In this document: positions 1 through 11,000 of the stretch, piece after piece
Numbering within the stretch: position 1 is the first letter of the stretch
How the letters are laid out: each line of letters opens with the position of its first letter
Assembly (NCBI RefSeq): GCF_003369915.1
Contig: NC_046675.1
Location: 10,416,001 to 10,480,000, forward strand
From: Drosophila miranda
Taxonomy: Eukaryota; Arthropoda; Insecta; Diptera; Drosophilidae
Direction: 5' to 3'
Length of the DNA: 64,000 bases
Made by a program: the position numbers and the translations under genes
Notes under the pieces: generated by a model
The model's database searches: none
The model's input: the letters and a program-made list of their open reading frames with translations, nothing else
What the model was told of the DNA's origin: nothing

Positions 1-1609
1 CTTGAACGCAGCAGGGAGCAAGGCCAATGAACAATATTCTTTCGGTCTGAGATTTGCGGGAGGCTCATGACACTACGATTTTATGACGTTTCGGGAGCAT
101 CGCAATTATTTTTTATTGACCGAACAGCCATTGAGTGCTGGGTGCATATGAATGGCAATAAGAAACAGAAATACTCGTACATTTCGGCAGCATAGCCGAT
201 TTTCATTGACAGTCTGTGGACCATAAATTCGGATGCTATACAAATTGAAAATGTTACTGAAAATTTCGAAAAAAAAAAACGTGTGTAAATATTTAAACTA
301 GTTTTAAATTTAATTAAGCCCCTCCGGCTTTCTTTTCAAGTGAAATGGCGAGCATAAATATTTCGAATTATAAATTGGGAAGAGTTTAGCTTAAAGTTGC
401 TTTTATTTTGATTACAAATGACTCGATTGTGCTCGTTTGGTAGACAAGGCTAAATATGTCTGCCTTGCCCAGGGCCAACTAATCGTACGGATGCTCGGAG
501 TTCTCGTATCTGTGGATGAGTGGGGCAGAGTGGGAAACTTTATGGCACACAGGGGCATAGACAAAGACTCGAATTAGATGGCGTGCACTGGAAGCCAGCT
601 CCGACTCCGACTCCCATCTCTGGTGTGGCCCCGCCTGGATGCCAATTCAAACGCCTGCAGCTGTTACAGCTCTAGAAGTTGGTCGTCTGCCTGATTCGGC
701 CTGATGTTCATTATCTTGTCTCAATTCCACTAATAGTGGGAGCTGTCCCGCCAGACTAGTCATTTCGCTGACCTTGGCCTATGACTGAGCCTGTGCCCAG
801 TCTCTTAAAGAGTTTACCAGACTAGCAGGCTACTTTAAATTGTAGTTGTGCAGGCCTCCTGAACCATCCAGAAATAGACGAGCCAAATCAAATCGAAACC
901 AAATCGAAATACTCGAACATAAAGATAAATCGTCGTCATGGCAGCTTTAGATTATTGGAGCACCCGCCATGGCGCTTGGCTGCTACAAAAAATCTGTAAT
1001 TTGCAGTGCAAATGCTGGCGATAACTCAGCGAGGCCAAATCGGAATTTATGCGCTCCGCTGGGATGTCGTCATCATTTTTGCCTATTGGATACGCGCCAT
1101 TTGAGTGATTCTGATTGACTTTCGAGCGCCGTCCCTGTTCCTCCCCCTTCCCCTCCCCCGAAGAGAGCCGCCGTCTGATCTGTGCCCAATGTTATCAATT
1201 CCAGCCGTAAACAATTTCTGACAATATCCTGTTTACGTCATTGCTTATGCCCAAAGCTGGTCGGTATGGTCTCGTAGGGAACTGTCCGCAACTGTTCTGA
1301 TGTCCTTCTGCAGCCCACAAAGCATAAACACTTTGGGCCATATAAAATCGGGCATAAAAGTGCCCATAAAAGCCCACAGCAAGGGAATTAAGCGAACACT
1401 GGTGTGTTCTTAGTTGTTTCCGTTTCCGCAATTTCATTGGAATCTCAGCTCGGGAGTATGAAACGAAATGGTTTCCTCGTGTTGGATATAATACTTTCTC
1501 TGGTTGTAATAATACAAAATCTATACAAAAGGACAAAGTTGGTGTTCAAGGTCGCACATTAATCCATGGGAGGGTATAGGAGTAGATCCATGCGGAACTA
1601 ATCAATATA
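1..1609. other. intergenic, no gene seen
   Basis: No reading frame here shows coding character, splice structure or a recognisable domain. Composition is mixed, with short CT-rich and AT-rich runs. The only long frame, on the minus strand near 1195-1536, has no supporting promoter or family resemblance. Confidence 0.5.
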
Positions 1610-2275
1610 AGGGCTCGCGCACACTATAGCTGAAAGCGGAGCTGAAATCGGCGCTGAAATCGGAGCTGAAAGCTCAGCTGATCTGAGAGCTTTTTTCAGG
1701 CAGAATCAGCTTGCAGGTGCGTACATTGTCGGCTGATCTGATTGCTGAAAGCTAAAAGCCACTGCGAATTAATATTACATTTTTCAATTATTATTTATTT
1801 TGTATAATAATAAACATTGTGATGTCTTTCGAGCGTTTACTGTACTTGGGGACATAGTATATTATATTTATTATTGACATATGAAAATGGTAATAATAAA
1901 ACTTTTTGCCCAATTTATCGCCTTCCAGAAATTATAGAAATAAAACTATTATTCAAATATTTTTAATAATCCCGCTTATTCCCCAGCGCTGGGTTAACCA
2001 TAATTTCGCTTAACAATGTTTCGCAGCCCATTTACGATCACTTATGAACCAATACACTTGAACAAAATCAGCAATCAGCTTGCTGAAAAAACAAACATGC
2101 TTGATCGATCAAACTAAGCTGAGCTGATTTCAGCGAGCTTTTTCAGCTTTCAGCTCAGCTCAGTCTGCAATGTGCGCACTTGCACCGGTGCAGTGTGTTT
2201 GTTTTTTCAGAGCTTATAAATCAGCTATCAGCTCCGATTTCAGCTCCGCTTTCAGCTATAGTGTGCGCGAGCCCT
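1610..2275. mobile_element. non-coding foldback/MITE-like element
   Basis: The two ends are long imperfect inverted repeats. The left end begins AGGGCTCGCGCACACTATAG and the right end is its reverse complement, closing at 2275. Both arms (about 1610-1760 and 2095-2275) are built from repeated short modules based on GCTGAAATCGGAGCTGAAAG. The 300-bp centre is AT-rich and has no open frame. A clear target-site duplication is not visible at the flanks, so the superfamily cannot be assigned. Foldback elements and MITEs both have this design. The transcript of either strand would form a long hairpin. Confidence 0.75.
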
Positions 2276-3660
2276 AAGACGAGATTAACCAATTCAATCA
2301 AAATGTATATTTGTAAATTGATTACATTACAAGCGCAATTGATTCTTGGGTTTTATTCGCAACATTCCATCATAATGTGGCTGTCTTCGAAACAAAAAAT
2401 CACCAGGCCATATACATAAGATACATAAGATAATCATCGTATTCTCAAATAAATTCAATTTAATTTAAATTTATTTTTCTTATACAACAAAACAATGATT
2501 TAATTATCTTCAATGTCCACTTACCCTTACATTTTGCATCTGTGTAAGAAGACATTTATGATTGTCCTGGTGTTCTGCCAACTGGCAGTTCGAAGTTCGG
2601 ATAACTTCCTTTTGAAGGGTGGTCCCACAGCCGTCCGATTTGATTACTCTGCTATCCAACAAAAGAAACTATTTAGTGTGACTTGGGACTTTTTTCAGGA
2701 TGAAACACGTGAAGTTGCTTATAAAACTTTTCTCGAAGCGTGCTGACGTTGAATTTATGACCTTGATCTGATCAAAAATCTAGTTTGAAATAATAGTTTC
2801 TTTATTTTTTTCAATTGGTTTTGTGCCAAAGAGTTAATAGAGCTTCAAAGCTGAGCTCGAACTTTGCTAAAAATATGGGGAGAACCGGAAATCCCCTTTT
2901 TCAAGTATATTGTAAAATAGTTACATTTTAGCCAAAGTTTTGAAAAGGGTTTTTTTACTCCACGCTACACACTTCGCTTGGTTAGGTTGCCCTTCTAACT
3001 TTATAACCCAACAAATGAGATAGGGGAAAATATATAAAAATACCGCTTTAGAATGGCAAACCATTTTCCGCAGCAGTGTGAACTATTTCTATTGAGTGGG
3101 AGAATGGACATCAGGAACATGTTTGAGCCTAAATCCGTCCCGATGAGCAAGTCATTCAATGGTTCCGGTGTAATCTCAATTTCAGATAGTTCGACTTTTC
3201 CACATGTGCAACACATATCAGCTGATTAACGTTTTAATTTTAGCGTACAATTTCATCAATCAGCACTTTCGGATGAGCGAAATGTTTAATATTTAGTTCG
3301 TAATCGAATGGGGATCAAGAAACGAAGCGAGTTTAAATGCTCGATTTGCAGGGTGTCTGTCATTTTCTCTGTGTCAATTGTCTTAGTTGATTTTGTTCAT
3401 CTCGTGCCTCTTTCAATTGAGATGCTCATATGCACATATTCATTATCTTGTTGGATGCGTTCGTCTGTGCTTCCTGCTCGTCTATTTCGCATCTTTCTTG
3501 CTTTATTCTTTCCACCGCCAAAAATTGGCTACCTTAAACTACAACACTATGACACGAGATTTTTATGGATTGGATAATATCGGATTATAGTCAGGTGTGT
3601 GTTATGAAAAATAAAAATAAAACATAAATCAATTTAATGCAACAAAAAAATCATTTTTTT
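2276..3660. other. intergenic, AT-rich
   Basis: Three short frames occur (plus 2513-2746 and 3308-3577; minus 3001-3216). None has codon bias, splice context or a family match that I can support. The minus frame around 3100-3200 contains a DLLIGTDLG stretch that faintly recalls a retroelement protease. This is too weak to call. Confidence 0.4.
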
Positions 3661-3666
3661 TTTATT
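3661..3666 (-). terminator. poly(A) signal AATAAA for the 51-aa peptide gene
   Basis: AATAAA on the minus strand lies about 70 nt past the stop codon of the small secreted-peptide gene at 3735-3890. This is a normal distance for a short Drosophila 3' UTR. Confidence 0.5.
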
Positions 3667-3734
3667 ATGAGTTCCAAGATTGGGTTCGAGTGTTTGCTAT
3701 CGAGCTTCCAAATGGGTTGTCAATGGTCCTATTC

Positions 3735-3890
3735 TCAGCTTGACGCGGATTTGGCTGTTGTGATCCATGGGCACAATGGAGACCGCAACAAGCAAGCCAT
3801 GATCAAAAAGGTGGCCTCAGTAGCAGGGGCACTCATTAGCATGAGCAAAGCCACCACCAAGATGGCCATCAGGAAAGTTGAAGACTGCAT
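3735..3890 (-). CDS. small secreted peptide, 51 aa, single exon
   Basis: The ATG at 3890 opens a 51-codon frame ending in TGA at 3735-3737. Residues 1-25 form a convincing signal peptide: a hydrophobic core (FLMAILVVALLMLM) followed by a small-residue region ending SAPATEA, with cleavage likely near residue 26. The mature part would be about 25 residues. It has two cysteines seven residues apart (C33 and C40, spanning ACLLRSPLCPWI), which could form a small disulfide loop, then a basic-polar tail ending AKSASS. A TATA box and initiator stand upstream and AATAAA downstream, so the transcription unit is complete and about 250 bp long. Size and layout resemble insect immune-induced or male reproductive-tract peptides, but I recognise no specific family. 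A 91-codon frame on the other strand overlaps it and is most likely its shadow. Confidence 0.6.
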   Translation of the reverse strand: MQSSTFLMAILVVALLMLMSAPATEATFLIMACLLRSPLCPWITTAKSASS

Positions 3891-3913
3891 GATGTATTGT
3901 TGCTTGAACTAAT

Positions 3914-3953
3914 TACTGAACTAATACTCGATACGAAGGGGCTCCTATTTATA
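3914..3953 (-). promoter_or_regulatory. core promoter of the 51-aa peptide gene
   Basis: On the minus strand TATAAATA (3953-3946) is followed about 30-36 nt downstream by TTCAGTA (3920-3914), a Drosophila initiator (TCAGT core). The ATG follows about 27 nt later. TATA plus Inr with a very short 5' UTR is typical of inducible or tissue-restricted small secreted-peptide genes. Confidence 0.6.
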
Positions 3954-4682
3954 CGAGCTCCCAGACAGTTCTGTAGCGCTGGCCAATGTTACGTAAAGCC
4001 GGAATCATAAGTCGTTGGGCAGTGCGCAAATGTTTGCTTAGGTGCAACTTGCCTAAGCAGCTAAATATTTATTGTGTGGTCCGCGTGGGAGATCATAATT
4101 ATCATTATGGCCATTCATTTTATATTACGAGTAGTTATTTACACTAGGCCGTCAGCCATCGAGTGTTTTACGGGGCATCAATGGATGACGGGTTGGCTCG
4201 TCATAGCTGTGATCTCGGCCTGGGGTACAGGTGCCCCGGGCTAGGGCTTGTCCAAACAAATACAAACAACAACATGCAAAGGAGCTTGGTACTGCTCTTA
4301 AAGTACCGGAGGGATAACACCATTCATGTACAAAAACGGCTGGGAAACCAACCAAACCTTCTCAGGACGAAGACGGCGAGGAGACTCAGTCAGAGGAGAG
4401 ACCGTCTTCAGACAGCAACTGCAGCGGGGATGCACCCGAAAATTGTCTTCCAATAAGACCACAAACTGAGGATGTGCTCCACATGCATGGGTCCTAATCA
4501 ACCTGACATTCCTCCGAACGGCTTTTGTGACTGCATCTCATGGCGAGCATTCCGTCAAGTCTAATCTCTGACTCTCTGAATACATGAACAATGCTCTCCT
4601 ATGTAAGGAGAGTAAGCACGATAAGGAGTGCGTGCGAGAGAGACAGAAAATCAGTCTGAGCGTGTCTGATTGAATTTATTGA
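3954..4682. other. intergenic, possible decayed repeat
   Basis: GC content rises between about 4150 and 4560 and short frames occur on both strands, but none forms a recognisable protein. The patch may be a decayed retroelement, though this rests only on composition and position next to other repeats. Confidence 0.3.
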
Positions 4683-4751
4683 ATAATTATTATCATAATT
4701 ATTATTCTTGATATTTATTGTATAATTATTATCATAATTATTATTCTTGAT
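4683..4751. repeat. tandem duplication of a 39-bp AT-rich unit
   Basis: A 30-bp core (ATAATTATTATCATAATTAT and the following TATTCTTGAT) occurs at 4683-4712 and again at 4722-4751 with a 39-bp period. It abuts the DINE-1/SGM-like repeat and may be part of it. Confidence 0.8.
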
Positions 4752-5335
4752 TTTTCTCTGAGATTTGTGAATGCCCCAGATTTTCGTCTTTTGCGGGGGC
4801 GGAAGGGGGTGTAGCGAAATTTTGAAACTAACTTGTCAAGGTCCGATATCACAGGAGTGTGGATAGGCAAAGCCGACCATGAAACCTGTGTGTTAGAGAG
4901 AGACAGAGCGAGAGAGACTGAAATTGTTTTCTTGATCCTGGCTATAATAACTATACGATCTGGTTCAGATTTGGCACTCTAGAAGATATAGTAATCTTCG
5001 ACAATTTCGCGTTTTCTGTTTTCTCGAATATTTGATATTGTGAATGCCACAGATTTTCTCCCTTTGTGGGGGCGGATGTGGGCGGGGCGAAGTTTTGAAA
5101 TATACTTGTAACAGTGACATATCATAGAAGTTCGGATATAAAATGTCGTTGCTCTAGCTCTTATAGTCTTTGAGGAACGGACAGACAGATATCAACCGAT
5201 TCGGCTATTGATGCTGATCAAGAATATATATACTTTATGGGGTCGGAAACGCCTCCTTTTTGACGTTACACAAATCCATTTTCACCGAAAATCTAATATA
5301 CCCCAATACTCATTTTGAGTATCGGTTATATAAAG
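4752..5335. mobile_element. DINE-1/SGM-like interspersed repeat (Helitron-related)
   Basis: The segment near 5170-5330 contains phrases typical of Drosophila DINE-1/INE-1-type repeats: ACGGACAGACAG, then CTATTGATGCTGATCAAGAA, a tail reading TATACTTTATGGGGTCGGAA, and a CTAATATACCC terminus region. Inside, two diverged copies of a GTGAATGCC(C/A)CAGATTTTC unit followed by GGGGGCGGA occur at about 4769-4860 and 5040-5130. No coding capacity is present. The Helitron assignment comes from knowledge of the family. Exact ends were not determined. Confidence 0.65.
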
Positions 5336-5571
5336 GAAAATAAGTTATCTCTGTTATAGTAAGATCTGTAAGCAGTCAACGAGTACGATAGCAAATACAC
5401 ATAATTATCCATAAGTAGTCCCAAGAAACCACCCGTAGTAACTATATATTTATCACTTCCGTGGGATAATAATAAAATACCCAATTCACTCAGGTTTTAA
5501 GAAATAAAATCATTTTACATTTTTAACTCAATACATGTTGAGTACCTGTAAAGGTTCGTTTTCGAACGTTT

Positions 5572-6862
5572 CTAATCAACGATGGGATCTGGCGGCGCGC
5601 ACTTTTCAATATAGTCAGAAAAGAACTTCCACGCATCCCTTAATTGGCGTCCCTTCACCTGATGCTGAATGATCATTGCCTTGAACGAGCAGAACCTAGT
5701 TGTGCGTAGAATGGTGAATAGCGAACTATGCCTGGGCTTCAGGTGAGCCTGCTGGGCATAGAGTCCAGTGACATAAATGTCCTCTAAGTAACACCTGGTA
5801 GACCAGGCAGCTTCGTACAGGCGCTGCACCGCATCTATGGAGAGAAGGTAGCCGCCCCCTGAAAGATACTCTAGATATGTGCTGTGTGGATACATGTAGT
5901 AGGGCATGTACCACTTGCTGTTCACATTGATAAGGGGTTGTGAATTAGTGAACTTATTCCCTAGCATCACTCCATTGGTGGCTCTCAGGCTGGACTGCCA
6001 CCTTGACGTATACAATATGCTATCGTTATATAGCGGTACAGTGCCACCTAGGATAAATTGCAGCAAATTGGGAACATTAACAAATGTGTCGTCGTCGCAC
6101 TTAAAGAAATAAGCTGTGCTCTTGGAGCAACTGTTGTTGACGTTGCTTTAGAGCCAGCACGGACTTCAGCGTCAGATTGTTGTAGGTGTCTATAAAGTCC
6201 TCCTGGAGAATGTCGTTGTATCGGTATGCCTCCTCCCAGACCTGAACTAGAGATTCGTTGTCGCGAGGGGAGCTATACTTGCTACGGCCAAGGAGAAACA
6301 CGACTTGCACAGAGGCCGTCAGAGTCTCGCCCTCACCACTGAGGAAGTCCGAGTAGAGGCGCAATCGGCTCTCCATGGGCGGACGGTAAGATCCCTTGAG
6401 GTGGCTATGCAGCTTGGCAAAGACTGGATAGTTAAAGTGTGTGGTGTTACCCCAGGTCTCCCGAATGTCCTGGCGTTGGTCATAGCCGTTTACGCTCGAC
6501 GCCACGACAATTAGTAGAAGAGTTTTGCTCTTACAAAAGCCACGAGGCACAATTAGAGCAGTATCGTCCAATGGGCTGATGTAGTCACTCAGGTTGAGGG
6601 ACGTGCCAATCGTCCAGTCCGAAAGAGGCGCTGAAAAGCAGAGGTTTGAATAGGAAGTAGGTACACATGTTTATACTGTACTATTGCGCTTGAGTAAGTC
6701 CTGATAATTGATAAACTGGTAAACGTGGTACATCGTGTAGAGGAAAAGCGCTATCAGGATGTAAAGGAAACCTCGAAATAAAATTATTGGGGTTGCTCTT
6801 TGGCATTGTGTAAGCTTCCACTTGACAGCAGAATAGTTTAAGTTAACTTTTCCTGGGTACAT
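5572..6862 (-). CDS. beta-1,3-galactosyltransferase-family gene (GT31) with an internal frameshift
   Basis: This is a type II Golgi glycosyltransferase that would move a sugar from a UDP-sugar onto a glycan. Exon 1 (6862-6682) encodes a short cytoplasmic tail and a membrane anchor (ILFRGFLYILIALFLYTMYH). A 51-bp intron (6681-6631, GTACAG...TTTCAG) leads into exon 2 (6630-5572). GT31 landmarks follow in order: IVPRGFC, LLLIVVASSVNGYDQRQDIR, ETWGN, then the metal-binding DDD in KCDDDTFVNVPN, GGGYLLS and EDIYVTG. Between LKSVLALK and the NNSCSK segment, four bases (6142-6145) stand where one codon is expected. The frame therefore breaks after about residue 222 and stops at 6101-6103. The second half (from 6141) is intact in another frame and ends at 5572. 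It is either a pseudogene or a one-base sequence error. A frameshift-free protein would be about 412 aa. Confidence 0.75.
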
Positions 6863-8035
6863 GACAGACGGACAGTGTACACCTATACGCTGCTTCTAAA
6901 GCCAACTGAAGAGGATAGAAGCTGGCCTGGATACGCGCTTCGCTGGAAAGATTCAACCAATTTTATTATTTGTCTAATACTACCCTTTACGATACAGTCA
7001 AGTGAGTATATGCAATTCATAAAGGCATAACCGTTTACCCTTGGGTTCAATACGAAATTGTTAAGATTATCTAAAGTCGCAACCTTTTTGTATCAATTCA
7101 AGCCAGGCCCGTCTAATGCACAGACTGGTCTTAATGATATATAATGATGATCTTAATGTTTTTAGCGTTCAAAATATAGTAAACAATTGTAAATTGGCTG
7201 GTGACGGACGCTATATCCTGAGTGTCACATACATATACACGAGATCAATATACCCTGGTCCTCTTTGAGTACCTCTTGAATCGTATGAATATCACAATTG
7301 TTTAACCATGTGGCCAGCCTATTTGCAAATTAAATACAATTATTTTGATTAGCCCATCCAAGCTATATTTTAGTGTAAATATTGTTTGTCATTTGGTTAG
7401 TCTCCTCTGGAAGATCTTAGTGCAAAGTGTCGACCACCGTAGTGGAACGGAAGAACACCGTTTAGCTCCCAAAGTTCTTGCCATATTCGTTGTCTGCAAT
7501 TTTTTAAAGATTGAAATGTGGATAAAGTACACGTACTCTAGTTTTGCTAAATGGTTAACAGATAGGTCTATCTCCTTAATCTGGAAGTTTTGCTAATAGT
7601 CTTGTCCTTTGTTTGTAAAAAAACTATTTAAAAATAGGAATAATTTCCGACCTAATAAAATATATATTATATATAAACATATTTTAGATCAGGATGGCAA
7701 TCCCTCTGTATATTTCAATGGAAGCTATCTGAACGAAATATGTCTAATTAGCTTTTTTCAGGAATCATTGCAAACATATGTACATAGATTCCTGGATACT
7801 AGCTTGGGGCTGGATAGGTTACCATTGAATCAGGCATTCAGCCCATTCAACAACAAAGAAAAGCAATGCAGAATTTTGTATCTATTAGTTTCTTCAAAAT
7901 ATCATACGTATTCACAATTCTTCATTCACATTTGAAAAGCACTTGCTGCTTTAGTTGGCTACGAGTAAGACTATGTTCAATTCCATTGGTAGTTTTTACA
8001 TTATTGTATTTTACAGGGGGCTAAAGCAATGCGAA
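6863..8035. other. intergenic, AT-rich
   Basis: The stretch lies between the start of the galactosyltransferase gene and the 3' end of the first aminopeptidase. Short plus-strand frames at 7345-7596 and 7609-7935 lack codon bias and family resemblance. No clear poly(A) signal was picked out for the aminopeptidase within the first 100 bp past its stop. Confidence 0.4.
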
Positions 8036-11000
8036 TCAATTGATACTATTGGTAACCGTAGACTGTTCCGCGTAGTTGGCCAACCACTCGCCCAATTGAT
8101 CCTTGTTCAGTGCCAGCCACTTGATATTGGCCTTGACGGTTTCCAGGGCCTGTTGGCGGGCCGCGGTTCCAGCTCCCGCTTCCGGATACTTCTCGAAAAA
8201 GTGCTGCATCTCTTCCAGCTTGGTTTGAGTGTAGAAGCGCGCCGTGATGGTTGGAATAAGGCGACCCAATGTTCGCTCGTTAATGCCAAAGCGCTCTACC
8301 AGCTGCTCCCAGTTCTCGCGCACATAATCCCAGACAAGACTCTGTCCCACGGGATTAACCGAAATATAGCCCAGAAGCGTGAAATAGTCCTGGCGGCGGA
8401 CGTTGCTTTCGTCCGAGGCCAGATTGATGTAGCGCTGCAACAGCCATGGCACCTTCACGGCAGCCAAGGCGTTCATAAGCCTCAGCTTTTCCTGCGCATC
8501 GGTCTCGGCCAGATACAGTTTCCAGACCTGGTCCCAGGCAGCTTCGGTGTTGACCTGCTGCAGACCGTAGTAGTACACGACATCCCGGATATCAGGACTG
8601 GGGCGTGTTTCAGGAGTGGCCAACCACTGGTTGAACAGAGTAACAGCCTGCTGCAGCGAGCTCTCGTGCCCGACGGCGCAGGCAGAGCTTAGAACCTTGA
8701 TGCGGAGGCGGCTGTAAAATATACCAAAGTCAATAACATAAACTAACCCAGCTTTACGTGTGCAGTTGCTTACTTTTCCAGATGATCTGTGCCAACGGTA
8801 AACGTGACCGTCTCCACAATGGGCGTTAGTAGTTTGCGGGCGTATGTGGTGAAGTTGCTGTAAAGATCGGTGTAGTAAACGCGGTTCCGCAGCGTTGCTA
8901 GCGACGAGGTGCCAACACTCCAGGGCACATAGTCCTGCTCGCTCTCCAGATAGGTGCTCAGGTCGAGGGCCACGGCATAGTTCAACTGTCCAGCAGCGGC
9001 CAGGGTATTGGCATCGTTCAGTAAATGCGCACGATCCGCGGTGCTGAAGGATTCCCGTGATGCCTTGAGCGCAGCTGTGAGGGCAGCCCACTGCTCTGCC
9101 GCATAGTTAACGCGATAATAGCCAACCTGGTCCTTATTAAACTTGATCCAGCTGGCCTCGCTAGCTAGCGTAATGCTGGCCTCGTTGTCGTTGTGGTTGA
9201 ATATCGTCGACTGCACCTCGCTGTTGATGCTGCTCGTGTAGGTGATTGGGATTGACCAACGATAACTGTAAACGACAACAAACGATCGTTTGATTCAATA
9301 AGGCAATAGTGAGTGAGGCTAAACGTACTTGAAAGAAGAGGCCTCTGCTTCGACTTCATAATCATCCAAATTGGCCAAGAAACGCTTCTGGGTTAGCTTG
9401 TAGGTGTTCCCATTCTTCTCCACCTCGACAACTGGCACCCCCATTTGTTCTGTCCACGTTTCCATGATCTGCCTGTGAGTGAGAACGAATTAGTGGATGC
9501 GTCCGCACAAACAACAGAAGATAGAGGCACTCACTTGACATCAAATTCGAGGCCCTCTTCCTCCTCAATGGCGGTTAAGAAATCTTCCGTGGTGGCTGTG
9601 GAGTAGATGTTGTTCTTCAGATAGCGAGTTGTACCGTTCTTGAACTTGGTCTCGCCCACAAGGTTCTCCAGCATGCGCACCAAGGCTGCACCTTTTGAGT
9701 AAGTAATTGTATCGAAGTATTCGGTAATCTCAGCGGGGCTTTCAATTGACTTCACAATTGGATGGGAGGCCAGTGTGGCATCGATGACAAGCACTGGATG
9801 GAGCTCCTCGATGACAAACTGATTGTCCATATCCCAGTCTGGATGCATGTGCTTCGTTCCCTTGTATTCCACGAATGAGGCAAAGCCCTCGTTCAGCCAA
9901 AGGTCACTCCACCAGTTCATAGTGACCAGGTTGCCGAACCACTGGTGCGCCAGCTCGTGCGCCACGACGATGGCCACACGTTGCTTGTTCACACTGGAGC
10001 TGGTGGCCTCATCATACAACAACGCTGTCTCGCGGAAGGTCACAAGACCCCAGTTCTCCATAGCCCCGGATACAAAATCGGGAATGGCGACCAAATCCAG
10101 CTTGGGAAGGGGATAGGAGATGTTGAAGTAGTCGATGTAATAGTCGAGGACGCCAACTCCAATGTCAAGAGCATATTGAGTCTTCTCCACTTGGGCTGCT
10201 GGGGCGAATGAGCGCACTTCAATCGAAGGGTTTACTGCTGAATTTGTGGTCTTGTGGGCAAAGTCCGAAACCACGAACGCAGCCAGATATGTGCTCATGG
10301 GCACAGTCTCCTCGAACGTCACTTCAGTCAGATCCCCGTTTAAATCCTCGGTGGCCACAGGCATGTTCGAGAGTACGTGGTACTCATCGCCGCTGGGTCG
10401 AGCAATTGTTATGGTAAACTGGGCCTTCAGGGCTGGCTCATCGAAGCAGGGGAAGGCCCAGCGGGCATAGGTGGGCTCGAATTTGGTGCTGGCAATCCAC
10501 CTGTAGGGAAAATGTAAAGACTTTAGCACAGCAATCATGGCAAAGACGTGCTTCAAGCATGGTAAGTAAATTGGGTGCATGCAAGGGAAGGGCGGGTGTT
10601 AGTAGCTTTGCTACCTGGTGCGATTCTTCAGCTTGTCCCAGTAGGAGCTCTGATAGAGGCCTGTGATGCGATCCGTCAACGAACCGTTGAAGTTCAGGCG
10701 CAGCGTATAGTTGCCCACGTCCAGGGGCTGCTCGAACTCTGTCACCCAGTACTCAAATTCGGGATAGGAGAACGTCAGGGCCGGGGCTATGCTCTTCAGC
10801 GGCGCTCCCGACTCGTCCAAATGCTGCACATCGACAGTGCTCACATTCATCTGCTTAATGTGCACGGGTATGAAGGCAATCGGCTCCAGTACCTCTAGGC
10901 TGATACTTATATTGCCCGTATAGTTCTTCTTGTTGAGATCTGGCCGCAGCTTCATGGTGTACTTGCTCGGCTTCAGCTCTTTTGGCAGCCGGTAGCCTAG

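Noticed and set aside
2513-2746. 77-codon plus-strand frame with a hydrophobic start
   Set aside because: No promoter, family resemblance or coding bias beyond the frame itself. It is a possible remnant only.
3637-3912. 91-codon plus-strand frame
   Set aside because: It overlaps the minus-strand secreted-peptide gene, which has a TATA box, initiator, signal peptide and poly(A) signal. The plus-strand frame has none of these.
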